The notes under the pieces were generated by a model. It saw only the letters and a list, made by a program, of their open reading frames with translations. It did no database searches and had not been told where the DNA came from. The position numbers and the translations under genes are program-made. Source: Pinus tabuliformis (Eukaryota; Streptophyta; Pinopsida; Pinales; Pinaceae). Taken from it: a stretch of 64,000 nt of DNA. Below are positions 33,439 through 44,081 of the stretch, piece by piece. Position 1 is the first letter of the stretch; each line of letters starts with the position of its first letter. Location of the stretch: positions 1,679,888,167-1,679,952,166 of the forward strand of contig CM062818.1 in the NCBI GenBank assembly GCA_031772625.1, in the 5' to 3' direction.

Positions 33439-36400
33439 TGACCAGGGATACCATGCTTAAGCTTAATCTTCAGGGTTCCTTGAGGAAGACCTCGACAATA
33501 CTGCAATTAGCAGATCGCTCCACCGTGACTCCCGAAGGGATTGTGGAGGATGTCTTGGTCTCTATTGACTCTTGGGAATACCCTGCAGACTTCCTGGTTC
33601 TGCAACCAAAGGCCAAGCTTACTGGATATCCTCTCATTTTGGGAAGGCCTTGGTTAGCTACTGCAGATGCTTACATAAGTTGTCGTGCAGGAAACATGAC
33701 CATCAAAAATGGTCCCATGTCCAAGCAGCTAGTCCTATACCCTCCTGCCCAACCCTCCTTGGAGCATGACTTACCACTCTGGTTGGAAGAAGGAGAGGAA
33801 GACGAGGTGTACTCAGCACCTCTGTGCACCTTAGATACCACTAGAAGAGACCCCCCAACCGAGGATGACTTGATCGAGACCTTGATCCAGAATCCACCTT
33901 CCAGTGCACTACCCTTAGAGAAATTGGTGGAGGATGCCCAAGCCAGCACCTTAGTGGATCTTTGTACAACCAACCCTGTTACTCCCAGAGTCAAGAATGT
34001 GGAGTTCGGCCCTGAGAAAGCATTGAAGATCAGCTCCTCCCTATCTCCTTCCCAGGAAAAGGAGCTGTGTAGTCTGTTGGCCAACCACCTTGATGCTTTC
34101 GCTTGGAGCTATAAGGAAATGAAAGGAGTCCATCCTTCGGTCTGTACCCATCATATATACATCAAAGAGGATTGTAAACCGGTTAGGCAACCTCAGAGGA
34201 GAATGAATCCAGCCCTTAAGGACATTGTCAAGGAAGAATTGCAAAAACTATTGGATGTCGGATTCATCTACCCCATCTCAGATAGTGAATGGGTGTCCCC
34301 TCTAGTGTTGGTTCCCAAGAAAAATGGGAAATGGAGAATCTGTGTGGACTACCGAGAACTGAACAAAGCTACCAAGAAGGACCATTTCCCTCTACCTTTC
34401 ATAGATCAAGTGTTGGATGGACTGGCAGGAAAGAAGTTCTTCTCTTTCCTGGATGGGTTTAGCGGGTACAACCAAATCCAAATCAGCCCGGAAGACCAAG
34501 ATAAGACCACCTTCACTTGTCGTTGGGGTACCTTTGCCTATCGAGTCCTTCCCTTTGGGCTATGCAATGCTCCTGCTACCTTTCAGAGAGTTGTCTTGAG
34601 CATCTTCTCAGAGTTGGTCCATGATGCAGTAGAAATCTATATGGATGACTTTACTCCTTATGGGGCCAACTTCCAGGAAGCATTGTCCAACCTGGGAAAA
34701 GTCCTAACCAAATGCACCAAGATGAACTTGTCCCTCAGTCCTGAAAAATGTGAATTCCTAATGACTGAAGGGACCGTGCTAGGCCATACCATTTCTTGCC
34801 AAGGATTGCTGGTGGATCCTAACAAAATTACTCTCATCAAGAGGGTTCCACCTCCTCAAAAGGTAAGGGATGTCCGGAGTTTCTTGGGATTAGTAGGATA
34901 CTACCGGAGATTCATTAAAGATTTCAGCAAGCTAGCCTCGCCATTGTTTGGCCTGTTGGCAAAAGATGTGGAGTTTAATTGGACTGACGATTGTCAGAGG
35001 GCTTTAAATGAATTGAAGGACAAGTTGGTGTCAGCCCCAATCCTGAGAGGTCTAAACGGGGCCCTACCTTTCCACATCCACACTGATGCCTCGAACAAAG
35101 CCATAGGTGCAGCTTTAGGACAAGTTGAGCAGAAACTTCCATATGCCATTTACTTTGTTAGCAAAAACTTGTCCAAAGCTGAGCTGAATTACACTGTAAC
35201 CGAGAAAGAATTCTTGGCTGTGGTCCATGCATTGAACAAGTTCCGACATTATATTACTGGTTACCAGACCTTTGTACATACTGACCATGCTGCTATTAGA
35301 TATTTAATGAATAAACCAGATGTGAATGCTCGTATTATTAGATGGTTACTTTTATTGCAGCAGTTTGATTTGACCATTGTTGACAAACCAGGTAGAGAAA
35401 ATGTTGTTGCTGACGTTTTATCTAGATTGGATTTGTCTGCAGATGAGGATGGAACAGTGGACGACCAGATGCCTGATGAACATCTGTTTTCTATTTCAGT
35501 ACTCTCTCCATGGTTTGCTGATATAGCGAACTATCTTGTTTCAGCACAGTTCCCTCCACACATATCTTCCAGAGAGAAGAGCAGAATCATCAGAAAAAGT
35601 GCCTCATTCACTTGGATCTGGGGCAATCTGTTCAAGCTTGGCCCCGATCAGATCTTAAGGCGTTGTGTAAGGGAGGAGGAAGTCTTTGATATCCTCCTCA
35701 CTTGTCATGACAGGCCTTGTGGAGGACATTTTGCAGCAAAGAGAACTGCCTTCAAGATCCTGCAGGCAGGCTACTATTGGCCCACACTTCATCAAGATGT
35801 CAGAAGATATGTCAGTCAGTGTGACCAATTCCAAAGAATGGGGAAACCGACCCAAAGGGATGAGATGCCTCTCCAACCTCAAGTGACTCTTGAGCCATTT
35901 GAGAAGTGGGGCATGGACTTTGTGGGCCCAATCAACCCCTCTTCGAGGCAAAGGACTTACATCATTGTGTGTACTGACTATTTGACAAAGTGGGCAGAAA
36001 CCAAAGCAATCAAAGCAGCAATAGAAGAAAAGGTGGCCGAGTTCCTAAGAGAGAACATCTTCTATAAGTTTGGCTATCCAAGAGAGCTGGTCACCGATCA
36101 AGGGAGCCAGTTCACCTCCAACCTGGTTGAAGATCTCCTAGCTCATCACAAGATCAAGCATAGGACTTCCACCCCTTATCACCCTCAAGCAAATGGGCAG
36201 GTGGAAGTCACCAATAGAGCATTAGAAGGGATCTTGACTAAAGTGGTGAGCAGCAGCAGAAAGGACTAGGCAGATCGCCTGGTTGAAGCCACATGGGCTT
36301 ACAACACCACTTAGAAGACCACCACTGGCTTCACACCGTATGAGCTGGTCTATGGGAAGAGAGCTTTGCTGTCCATTGAGTTTGAATACAACACTTTGAG

Positions 36401-36842
36401 GATGGCAGCTCAGCTGGACCTAGATCTCAGCCATGCACAACAAGAAAGGCTACTGCAACTGAATGGCCTGGATGAGCACCGAATGCAGGCCCTCCTTCAC
36501 TCAAAAGTGGTTCAACTTCAGAGAAAGGTGTGGCATGACCAACATCTCCATGACAAGCAATTTCAGCCGGGAGATTGGGCTTTGTTGTATGACTCAAGAT
36601 ACAAAGATTTCAAGGGGAAGCTGAGAACCAGATGGCTAGGACCATATGCAGTGGAGAAATGCCATGACAATGGATCTATCCTCATTCGAACCATTGATGA
36701 GGAAGCCATTCCCATGCTTGTCAATGGGCATCGTTTGAAGATCTACAGGAGACCTCTCTCAAGACAAGAGTTCATCAAAACTATAGAGAAATCTGTATTG
36801 GTCATAGAGAAGGGTTCTGCCTCTGCCTCTGGCATACCCTGA
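33429..36842 (+). pseudogene. Athila-B pol: protease end, RT, RNase H, integrase; two TAG stops
   Basis: One frame from about 33429 to 36842, broken only by TAG at 36267-36269 and 36312-36314, both where integrases usually have Trp. Domains: protease C-terminus (LILGRPWLATADAYI); reverse transcriptase with WRICVDYRELNKATKKDHFP, FLDGFSGYNQI and YMDDFTPYG (catalytic Asp pair at 34644-34649); RNase H with HTDASNKAIGAALGQ; integrase zinc finger, in which the last Cys is Phe (CDQF, 35829-35831); integrase core with MDFVGP, VTDQGSQF and the Glu in GQVEVTN; and a C-terminal GPY-type end (WLGPYAVEKC). With the protease shift, two stops and one zinc-ligand change, the copy is defective though recently active. 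Confidence 0.92.
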
Positions 36843-36906
36843 AGGATAAAAAAAAAAATGAAAAAAAAAAAAAAAAAAAAGAGAAAAAATAAATAAAGAT
36901 CCTTGG

Positions 36907-37080
36907 GTGAAAACCTCTCTGAGGCGCCCAAGGCAGGTAGTAGGGGTGAAAACCTCATTGAGGCGCCCCTATTGTCTTTCAAAAAAAAAAGGAGAAAAGG
37001 TTTGAAAAAGATCCTTGAGTGAAAACCTCTCTGAGGCGCTCAGGGTAGATGGCACGGGTGAAAACCTCTTTGAGGCGCCC
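36907..37080 (+). repeat. Four repeated stem-loop units after pol
   Basis: GTGAAAACCTCTCTGAGGCG and variants occur four times. The stems CCTC-TCT/ATT/TTT-GAGG lie at 36914-36924, 36953-36963, 37026-37036 and 37065-37075. Spacings 39, 73, 39 show a duplicated pair with period 112. The loop bases vary while the stem bases are kept. Confidence 0.75.
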
Positions 37081-37300
37081 CTGTTATCTTTCAAAAAAAA
37101 GAAAAAAAAAAAAAGAGAAAACACAATAAGCAAAATATGGTAAAATTGCATGCAGGTTGCAAATGCTCTATGGAGAAGAGGAAGCCCTTCAACTCAAAGC
37201 CAAGGGTCCTTATCATGCTGTCAAGGAACCTCACCAGCACCTCCTCCAAGGGTACCCATGTTTTTTTCAAGGTATGTGCAATTTTATCATGGTTTGAATC

Positions 37301-37445
37301 TTCTACAGGAAGATGCTGTCTTTCTACAGGAAGATGCAGTCTTTCTACAGGAAGGCGCGGATTTTCTACTGGAAAGTGCAGACTTTCTACAGGAAGGCCG
37401 AACTTTCTATAGGAAGCTCTGTGTTCTACAGGAAACTTCCTGTAG
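37301..37445 (+). repeat. CTACAGGA cluster 3, period exactly 21 bp
   Basis: Copies start at 37303, 37324, 37345, 37366 (variant CTACTGGA), 37387 and 37408 (variant CTATAGGA), each 21 bp apart. One more follows at 37426, and a reverse copy at 37438. The unit is TTTCTACAGGAAGATGCAGT-like. The spacing bases vary more than the motif. Confidence 0.92.
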
Positions 37446-38485
37446 GAGTTTTGGACGGCCAGAATTCATCTTAAAAGGAGATTTAGCGACTATGGATTGG
37501 TTTGGATGCATGCAAGCCTCTGTTAGCACCCTTGCACATTGCTGTCACCTTGCTCCACCATCCTTGTCGACATGCGACCAAGTTCCCTGCACCAACAAAG
37601 AAGATCGATGAGTTCTCGCGGGAAAAGCCATTTTCAAAGTTAAACAAATGCTGGGATCTCATACCGCAGGCATCAAGAGCTCCGGGAACGTGATTGAAAC
37701 GCCAAAACCTCCGTCGTGCAGCATGCACCCAAGGAGAAAGGACTGTTACGAGACACCTCGCGGGAATCCTGTAACAGTTCAACCTGCTCCAGTGGATACC
37801 ATTCACAGCGCCGCCATCTGAAATGAAACACGGGCGCATGCAAGCAAAACATCCACTCCATCGTTGGCAGCCTGTAACCACGAGCCTCCGGGTCTGTGTA
37901 AGTCGCATGCAGCAGGTAGATCCACTCACCATCGTCCAAGAACTGGAAAAATTGTGTGCAGCCACACAGGTAAGTGTCTCGACCCTTCCTTCCATCAAAT
38001 CGCATGAATCTTACTTTGAAATTGTTTGCAAAGCGTAAAATTGAATGGTTGAGCGGCCATATGGCCAGTCGACTGGCCACGTCGGCTAGTTAAAGTGTAA
38101 TTGGATGTTTGGGTGGCGGCCACGACAAGGAGAATGAACGGCACGCACGTGAGAACACTCTCGTCAGAGCATGAGTTTAATAGGAAGAGGCGGCGGCAAA
38201 TCTGTGGGAATGGATGCGGCAGCGAGTGGATACGCAGGTGGATGATGGATGATGTCGCCCAACGGTCCGGCGGGGACAGCTCATCCCCCGCGCCACGGAT
38301 TGTGCCGATTCAAAATCTAATCGGCTAGATCATGCGCATGCATTTATCATCCAACACTTCAAACTCGGGTGGCTATTCTGATCTCCTCTGCACTTTGATA
38401 CGCCGAGATGTTGGCTACCAGAACGCCGGTAAAGCACACCTCGAGCGCGGGCCAACTACAGTCCTCCCCGAGAATTGCGCACTGT

Positions 38486-38575
38486 TTCTACAGGAACGTA
38501 GTTCTACAGGAACGCAGTTCTATAGGAGCGCAGTCTATAGGAACGCAGTCTACAGGAACGCAGTCTTCTACAGGG
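38486..38575 (+). repeat. CTACAGGA cluster 4, period 15-16 bp
   Basis: Six units of TTCTACAGGAACGCAG type start at 38488, 38504, 38520, 38535, 38550 and 38568. Those at 38520 and 38535 carry the C-to-T variant CTATAGGA, and the last is CTACAGGG. A single further copy lies at 38726. Confidence 0.9.
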
Positions 38576-39844
38576 AAGCGGGTGCCTCACGAAAAAGGTG
38601 GCCAATTAAAGAGGTAACCCTGAAATCTTCATGCAACGGGTTAGTAGAAGTGGCAAGACCGTCGTCCACAGTCGGGTCATAAAGATATTGGTGGAATTGT
38701 TGTTTGCTGTGCCTATGCTGTCGTTCTACAGGATGTCGGTATAAGTAGACTGTGTTGAATTTTGTGGATTATATGCATGCTCTGCCTTAATAGACCAAAT
38801 CTCTTTTGCATTTGCCACCTTTAATTAAAACGACCGTGTTCATCATGCCGGGTGGGTTTATAAGACGGGAACCCACTGATTCAACTAAACTAAGGGAAAA
38901 CCTGGCAGTGGTAGAGCTCTTCACCAGAGCACAATGGATGCCTTTTTGTGATAAGCTGCAGGGTTATGATGATGAAGTGGCCGAAGAATTCTTGCATGCT
39001 CTGAAGCCTAAATCCCAGACACTGGCCACAGTAAACTTCAGAGGTCTAAGCCTCAAGCTCACCCCAGAACATATCAGTCGGATCACAGAACTTCCTATGG
39101 GTTTGCCGTGGGATAAGGAAGAAAGGAAGCTAAGCCAGCAGGCAAAGAAAGAATTCTCTCCACCTGAGGAAGAATTCTCGGAGGACAAAAATGGGGTGCG
39201 AAGAACGAGCCTGTTGCCACCATGGAATGAAGTCAGTTTGCAAATCATGAAATATATTACTTGTGAAGGTCGTTTCAGCATCGTGTATGCATATCACTTT
39301 CGGTTGCTCACTGAATTGAGGCACCGAATTGACCTTCCTGTAGAACAAAAACTGAGCATCCCTTATTACCTACTGCAGTCTCTAATGGAGTGTGCCACAA
39401 AGCTGAAAGAGGGTATACCAGATCAGATAGCCCACCATGGGTTGATCAAGCTTCTTGTGGAAGATGCATTGCACTCATATAAGGTCCCCCTCTCATGGGA
39501 ATCCTTCCGGAATTTGACAAAAGATGGGGACATTAAAATGTTGATCGAAGAAACGGGTTCCTCCAGCAGTGAGGAACACGAAGCAGTGGCCGAGGAACAG
39601 AGAGAAGAAGGCCAAGAGACCCCGACAACAGTACAGAAGAGAGAACAGAGGAAGAAGCATGAGGGAAGGGAGGACAAAGAAAAGGGTGGCACACCTATCC
39701 TGTCAGCAAGGGAAAAGAGGATGAAGAGCAGAATAAACAAAGCTGAGCTGGTCCACGTCAGCCCAAGTACCTCAACAGCACCTGCAACCAAAGCAAAAAG
39801 TAAAACTCAGGCAGGCAAGCAAGCAGAGGTGGTGACACCTGTGT

Positions 39845-40130
39845 CTACAGGAAAGCAGAAATAGGCTTCTACAGGAAGCCCGAAAATCATTGAGAAACAG
39901 GCTTCTACAGGAAGCCCGAAAACAAAAACAAAGGCTTCTACAGGAAGCCCGAAGATCATTGAGAAAAAGGCTTCTACAGGAAGCCCAAAAACAAAAACAA
40001 AGGCTTCTACAGGAAGCCCAAAAATCATTGAGAAACAGGCTTCTACAGGAAGCCCGAAAACAGAGACAGAGGCTTCTACAGGAAGCCCGAAATTGCAGAA
40101 ACAGGCTTCTACAGGAAGCCCCGAAAAGGT
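39845..40130 (+). repeat. Tandem repeat coding for ASTGSP units, alternating 36 and 33 bp
   Basis: GCTTCTACAGGAAGCCC recurs eight times. The 8-mer starts at 39869, 39905, 39938, 39974, 40007, 40043, 40076 and 40109 (spacings 36, 33, 36, 33, 36, 33, 33), preceded by a degenerate copy at 39845. Translated units alternate between ASTGSPKIIEKQ-like and ASTGSPKTKTK-like. The motif is the best-conserved part of each unit at DNA level. Confidence 0.92.
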
Positions 40131-40440
40131 GAAACCCAAGGAGAGAAAGGTGGATATTCTGGCACGGGAGGCAGCAGCTGTATTAGCTGGCCTCAGTACG
40201 CCACCTAAGCCAAAAGGAAAGAGGAAGAGGGAGACCCCTCTATACTTCAAGGCTCGAAGAAGTGTTAGGATAAAGACGGGCAAGCCACAGGCCCAATCCA
40301 GCAGCCCGATCGTCATCGAAGATACACATGCTTCTCCCAAAGAAAAGTCACCCTCCAGGATCACAGTCACCTACGAGAAGGGGAGTCCAAAGAAAAATAC
40401 GTGGCAAGAAAGGTTAGACTTGTTGACTGAACAAACGCGG

Positions 40441-40490
40441 CTACAGGAAGCTGAAAATGTTCTACAGGATACTCTGGCCCGGCTACAGGA
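40441..40490 (+). repeat. CTACAGGA cluster 5, period 21 bp, within coding heptads
   Basis: Copies at 40441, 40462 and 40483 are spaced exactly 21 bp, that is seven codons. They are read as LQE at the same heptad position (LQEAENV, LQDTLAR, LQETEKK). Further single copies in the LLQE frame lie at 40828 and 40966, with a TAG-bearing variant at 40861. Confidence 0.9.
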
Positions 40491-41916
40491 AACGGAAAAG
40501 AAGGAAGGGGAAGGACCCTCATCACCACCAAGGGAGGGTGAGATAGAACCACCTGAAGAGATAGAAAGAGAACATATACCAGAACCTAGCCCTTCACCTA
40601 ATCTGAATTCATACTACGCCTTTTTAGAAGCGGGCAAAATCATACCGCAGAAATTTACTGTGCCTCTATTCTTTGAACTAGAGAAAGAAAGAGTCTGTTC
40701 CCACACATGGATGCAGATCGCAAAATCAAAGGGTGTGGCGGACATAGGCCCTTTACAAGAGCAACTCAAGGAGGTCAGGAGTGAATTCACCATGGCTAAA
40801 CATGTGGCTAATTGCCAACGTGTGCTTCTACAGGAAGAAAATCAGAAACTGAGATTACAGCTATAGGAACTAAAGGCAGGGGCAGGAACATCCCCCAAGG
40901 ACATCGCAAATGAACAACAAGGCAAAGAGGAGCTGACCACCAGCCTTGAAGGGCCAATGACACTTCTACAGGAAGCAGAACAGCAAACAAAAATCGAAGT
41001 GCAAGCCCTAAGAGAACAACTGCAACAAAAGGAAGCACAATTGGCCTGCATGGCCAGTTGGGCCATGGAGGCAATTCAGTGCAGAACACCTGCAAAATCC
41101 TATGGATTGTTCTTAAAAGATCAATGGCTGCAGTTCCAAATAAACACCTTGGCACAAAGAGGTATTTCACATATCCAAAACCCACAACAATTTTCTGAAT
41201 TGTGCAGTAATAGTTCGTCTGAGGACAAAGCCAAATTAGCAGAGTTTTACCTCCACAATTTGGCTTTGCCTAATGAAGTCTCCTGGGATCCCAATGTTGC
41301 CTTGGGTGATATGCAATTGATGGCGTTTGCCTCATGGTTAAACCATGAGGATCAAAGAGCAGCTGAAGCAAAATTGGTCATGAACCGAGAAGTAAGTGAA
41401 CCACTGTTCATTCGACCAGAAGTAGAGGATCCGGTGGCACTCATCTCAGCCCACCAACAGTTGGCTACAGATCCCACAGCTTCCTTGAGATTTATGGACC
41501 AACAAGCCCAAGCCATAGCTCACTTTGAAGATATGGAAAGGCTGTTGGGAGAAAATGTTGCCCAAGCATGTGCACGCAGATGGAATACCCTGGCACACAG
41601 CTTGAAGATCCGGGAGTACCATACCCCCATTCGGATGAGGGAAGCTTTGGCAAGAGTTGAACTTTACAAGAAATCCATGTAGAGCCTCCAGGCCAGCTGA
41701 ATTGGCCTTAAACTCAGCCCACCACTACTGCTAGGACTGACTGAAGGCAATACAGAGGAAGATGACAGTCAACAATGGGAAGAGGTGAACAGGAAAGCAG
41801 GGTTTCATATCCACAGAGAAGACACCACCACAGAGCCTTGGGATACAAGGGAAGCAGTGACAGCAATGAAGGATGAAGATTTGGACTAAGTTGCTCAAGG
41901 ATGAGCAAATAGTTTA

Positions 41917-41928
41917 GCTGGGGGGTGA
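41917..41928 (+). other. Athila-B polypurine tract
   Basis: A GGGGGG-containing purine run (CTGGGGGGTGA, ending at 41928) directly precedes the 3' LTR. Confidence 0.7.
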
Positions 41929-44076
41929 TGATGAGCCCCAATTTTTGGTACCATTTGGGCTCATTTGGCCTACTTGCTCTGCTCAAACCATTCATTTTTT
42001 ATTGCTTACGCATTCATTTCTTGGTTTATTCATGTTGTTTGTAGGAAGAAGGGTAGGCATTCTATCCACGTGACTAATTCATGATGATTTCAAGTTTTGG
42101 CATTAAAAGGGAGCAAAGATCACGAAAAAGGAGACAAGGAGACAATGAGGTGGCACTGCTGGTTTTTAGGAGAGGATGTCCACAGTCTTGGGGACATTCC
42201 TCGTGATTCCCACCATAGCTCCGAGCTCCAATCCATCTCCCCACCGAGCTTAGAGGCAGCCAACTGTTCTACAGGAACAGCAGTTATAACTGTTCTACAG
42301 GAACAACAGTTATGACTGTCCTACAGGATCAGCAGTTTAAACTTCAGTTGGACAGCCGAGCTCCTCAAATCAAGGACACCTATTGGATGATCATTTTGCA
42401 TAAATACTGAGGCCGTAGCCTTGGATAGAAGCTTTTTGAACTTTTGTATTACTCTTGTAATTTGGAAGTACGAGCTACAGCTCGGTTTTTGTTCCTTTTG
42501 TAAGCCAATTTTGGCATGTCATCAGACTTTCGTTTATGAATAAAGGCAGGCAGATTTTGATCTCATTCTGAGTTTCTAAGGGAGCTATAGCTCTCAGGTT
42601 AGGGCCCAACCTGAGAGCAATAGATCTCCTCGGTGTTGTAATATGGTTGCATTTCGTTCCAGCACTTTGAGTTTTTACTTTCACATGCAATTCGAATTTA
42701 CAGTTTGTTAATTTAGTCTTTTTCATGAGCTTAGATAGGATTAGTTTATGGTGAATTTGTTTCAGTTGCTTAGATTCGATAGGAGGATAGTTATAAATTA
42801 TTGGAGCTCCAACAAAAGGTTGTTAAGGCTCACTACCATCTCTGTTAGGGATTGGGGTGCAGTCCATAACCAACCACCAAAAAGAAACGCAGTTCTTCTC
42901 ACTTCCATGCAAGCTGCAACATAGACATTTTCGTTGAAGATCCATCCATGCACTTTTGACATTGAACCATACTTCTACATTTCACTTCCATGCACGAGTT
43001 TCATTTCTTGGTTTTCCATTGCTGTTCATAGGTTTCATGGCACAGTTATCATAGGTTAATGAATTTCTCGTTTTTGGTGCATAAGTCATTTGTTTCATTT
43101 ACGCTGCTCCTTATCATTCCACCTTCTTCTTCTTCTTCTTGATCTCTCCTCAATCCACCTACTCAGCCTCTGTCCAACCCATTTACCCTCCAACTCATCC
43201 ATTAATCACTTAGCTCCATTTACTTCAACTTTCGTTGATCCCATCCTTCCAACCATCAAACCACTGCATGCACTCGTCCTTCCTTTGACTCCTCTGCTCC
43301 TGAGCCATCACCAGCTCCATCTCCATCTCACCTATCCTTCCACACCACTCCAACACTCCACCATCTCCCAAAACCTCCACAGCCAAACATCCTGTAGAAC
43401 TGCACAGACTTCCTGTAGAAACCCCTGAATTTCCTGTAGGATCCCCTGCAGACTTCCTGTAGAAACCTGCAAACTCGGTTGCTGAGCATCCGAACGTGGT
43501 AGGTTTCTGTGGACTGATGCTGGAGACCCTCTGGGACCTCCCTTAGCCATCCTGACCTTGCCCATGCTTTCCTTCCATTCCAACCGCTCCTGCACAACCA
43601 AACCCTAATCAAAAGCATCATCACAATAAATCCAACCACTTAATGAAAAAATACAAAAACATGTCTTTTCAGATGCAAGTAGCTTAGATGCATGTATTTC
43701 AGCTCTCTACAAGTAATGGCATTAGTGGTAGTAGTTTCATTCACAGTTTTGCATAGTTAGGGTCTAGCCTAGTCAAATTAGGGTTTACTAGGGTTTTCAT
43801 GCTTTGTTGGTTTTCAGTTTCTTTCTGCAGTTAGACTAGTCTCCTTTGAGTTAGCTTTCATCCATCATTCATAAAGCTTCTTCTGTGAGCATATAGAAGT
43901 TGGCTTGAGCCCTAGCGGACTTGTGCCAGCTGACCAAGTGACAGCTGCGACAAGAGCTAGTACTTGTGCATACAGCACCGTCGCTTCCAAGTTTGTACGA
44001 ACTACCGGGTTGATAAAATTAGAGATAGGAAGCTCCAGGAGTTGTAGCATTATTGCTACAATACTGGAGCCCACCA
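41929..44076 (+). repeat. Athila-B 3' LTR
   Basis: A 2,148-bp LTR, near-identical to 28918-31074. It keeps all seven motif copies in exact form, whereas the 5' LTR has one C-to-T variant. Confidence 0.93.
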
Positions 44077-44081
44077 GCTGG

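Larger units (their letters stand above)
36843..38844 (+). other. Athila-B spacer between pol and the extra ORF
   Basis: Two kilobases without a credible gene. It contains A-rich tracts (36848-36894, 36980-36990, 37095-37120); a 112-bp tandem duplication carrying four CCTC-N3-GAGG stem-loops (36907-37080); a 21-bp phased CTACAGGA cluster (37301-37445); a consensus 5' splice donor CAG/GTAAGT (cut after 37969); nested palindromes around 38053-38075; and a second motif cluster with period about 16 (38486-38575). Long minus-strand ORFs here (37483-38080) look like chance. Confidence 0.65.
38845..41889 (+). pseudogene. Athila-B extra ORF (about 1,000 codons), unknown function
   Basis: One frame from ATG 38845 to TAA 41887-41889, broken by TAG 39862-39864, TAG 40864-40866, TAG 41680-41682 and TGA 41698-41700, with no shift. 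The first two replace CAG in a repeat or heptad context. Parts: an alpha/beta-looking N-terminal region (about residues 1-235: FTRAQWMPFCDKLQGYDDEV, LSLKLTPEHISRITELPMGL); a charged linker; eight tandem ASTGSP repeats; a basic region with KPKGKRKRE; a Gln/Glu/Leu-rich coiled coil with LQExxxx heptads (about 40420-41050); and a helical C-terminal part. There is no signal peptide or membrane segment, so it is not envelope-like. The N-terminal part faintly recalls Athila ORF1/plant transposon proteins (PF20167-like), which is unproven. Basic, coiled-coil composition fits a nuclear, multimeric DNA- or chromatin-binding protein. Confidence 0.7.
28918..44076 (+). mobile_element. Athila-B: young Ty3/gypsy Athila-like element with an extra ORF
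   Basis: A 15.2-kb element flanked by the perfect target duplication GCTGG (28913-28917 and 44077-44081). LTRs of 2,157 and 2,148 bp differ by a 9-bp (TTC)n change and about 27 substitutions by eye, near 1%, so it is the youngest dated layer here. The order is 5' LTR, primer site, leader, gag-pol (31468-36842), a 2-kb spacer rich in repeats, a long extra ORF (38845-41889), polypurine tract and 3' LTR. Gag and the RNAse H-integrase order are of gypsy type. The sequence around INLRSGKTLP and the YMDDF motif favour the Athila group. Few lesions separate it from an intact copy. The motif CTACAGGA is spread through all of it. Confidence 0.93.

Noticed and set aside
37483..38080. Two long minus-strand ORFs in the Athila-B spacer
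   Set aside because: They overlap each other in different frames, have odd Cys/Arg/Trp-rich composition and match no domain. They look like chance ORFs.
38053..38080. Palindromes GGCCATATGGCC and CAGTCGACTG as an origin or hairpin terminator
   Set aside because: They are short palindromes in a plant retroelement spacer with no conserved partner. Nothing supports a function.
38845..41889. Envelope-like gene in Athila-B
   Set aside because: The position fits, but there is no signal peptide, no membrane segment and no Cys-rich ectodomain. The protein is charged and coiled-coil-like.
28918..44076. TTCTACAGGAA as a heat-shock element
   Set aside because: Heat-shock elements need TTC and GAA two bases apart in alternating 5-bp units. 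Here the gap is five bases and the units do not alternate.
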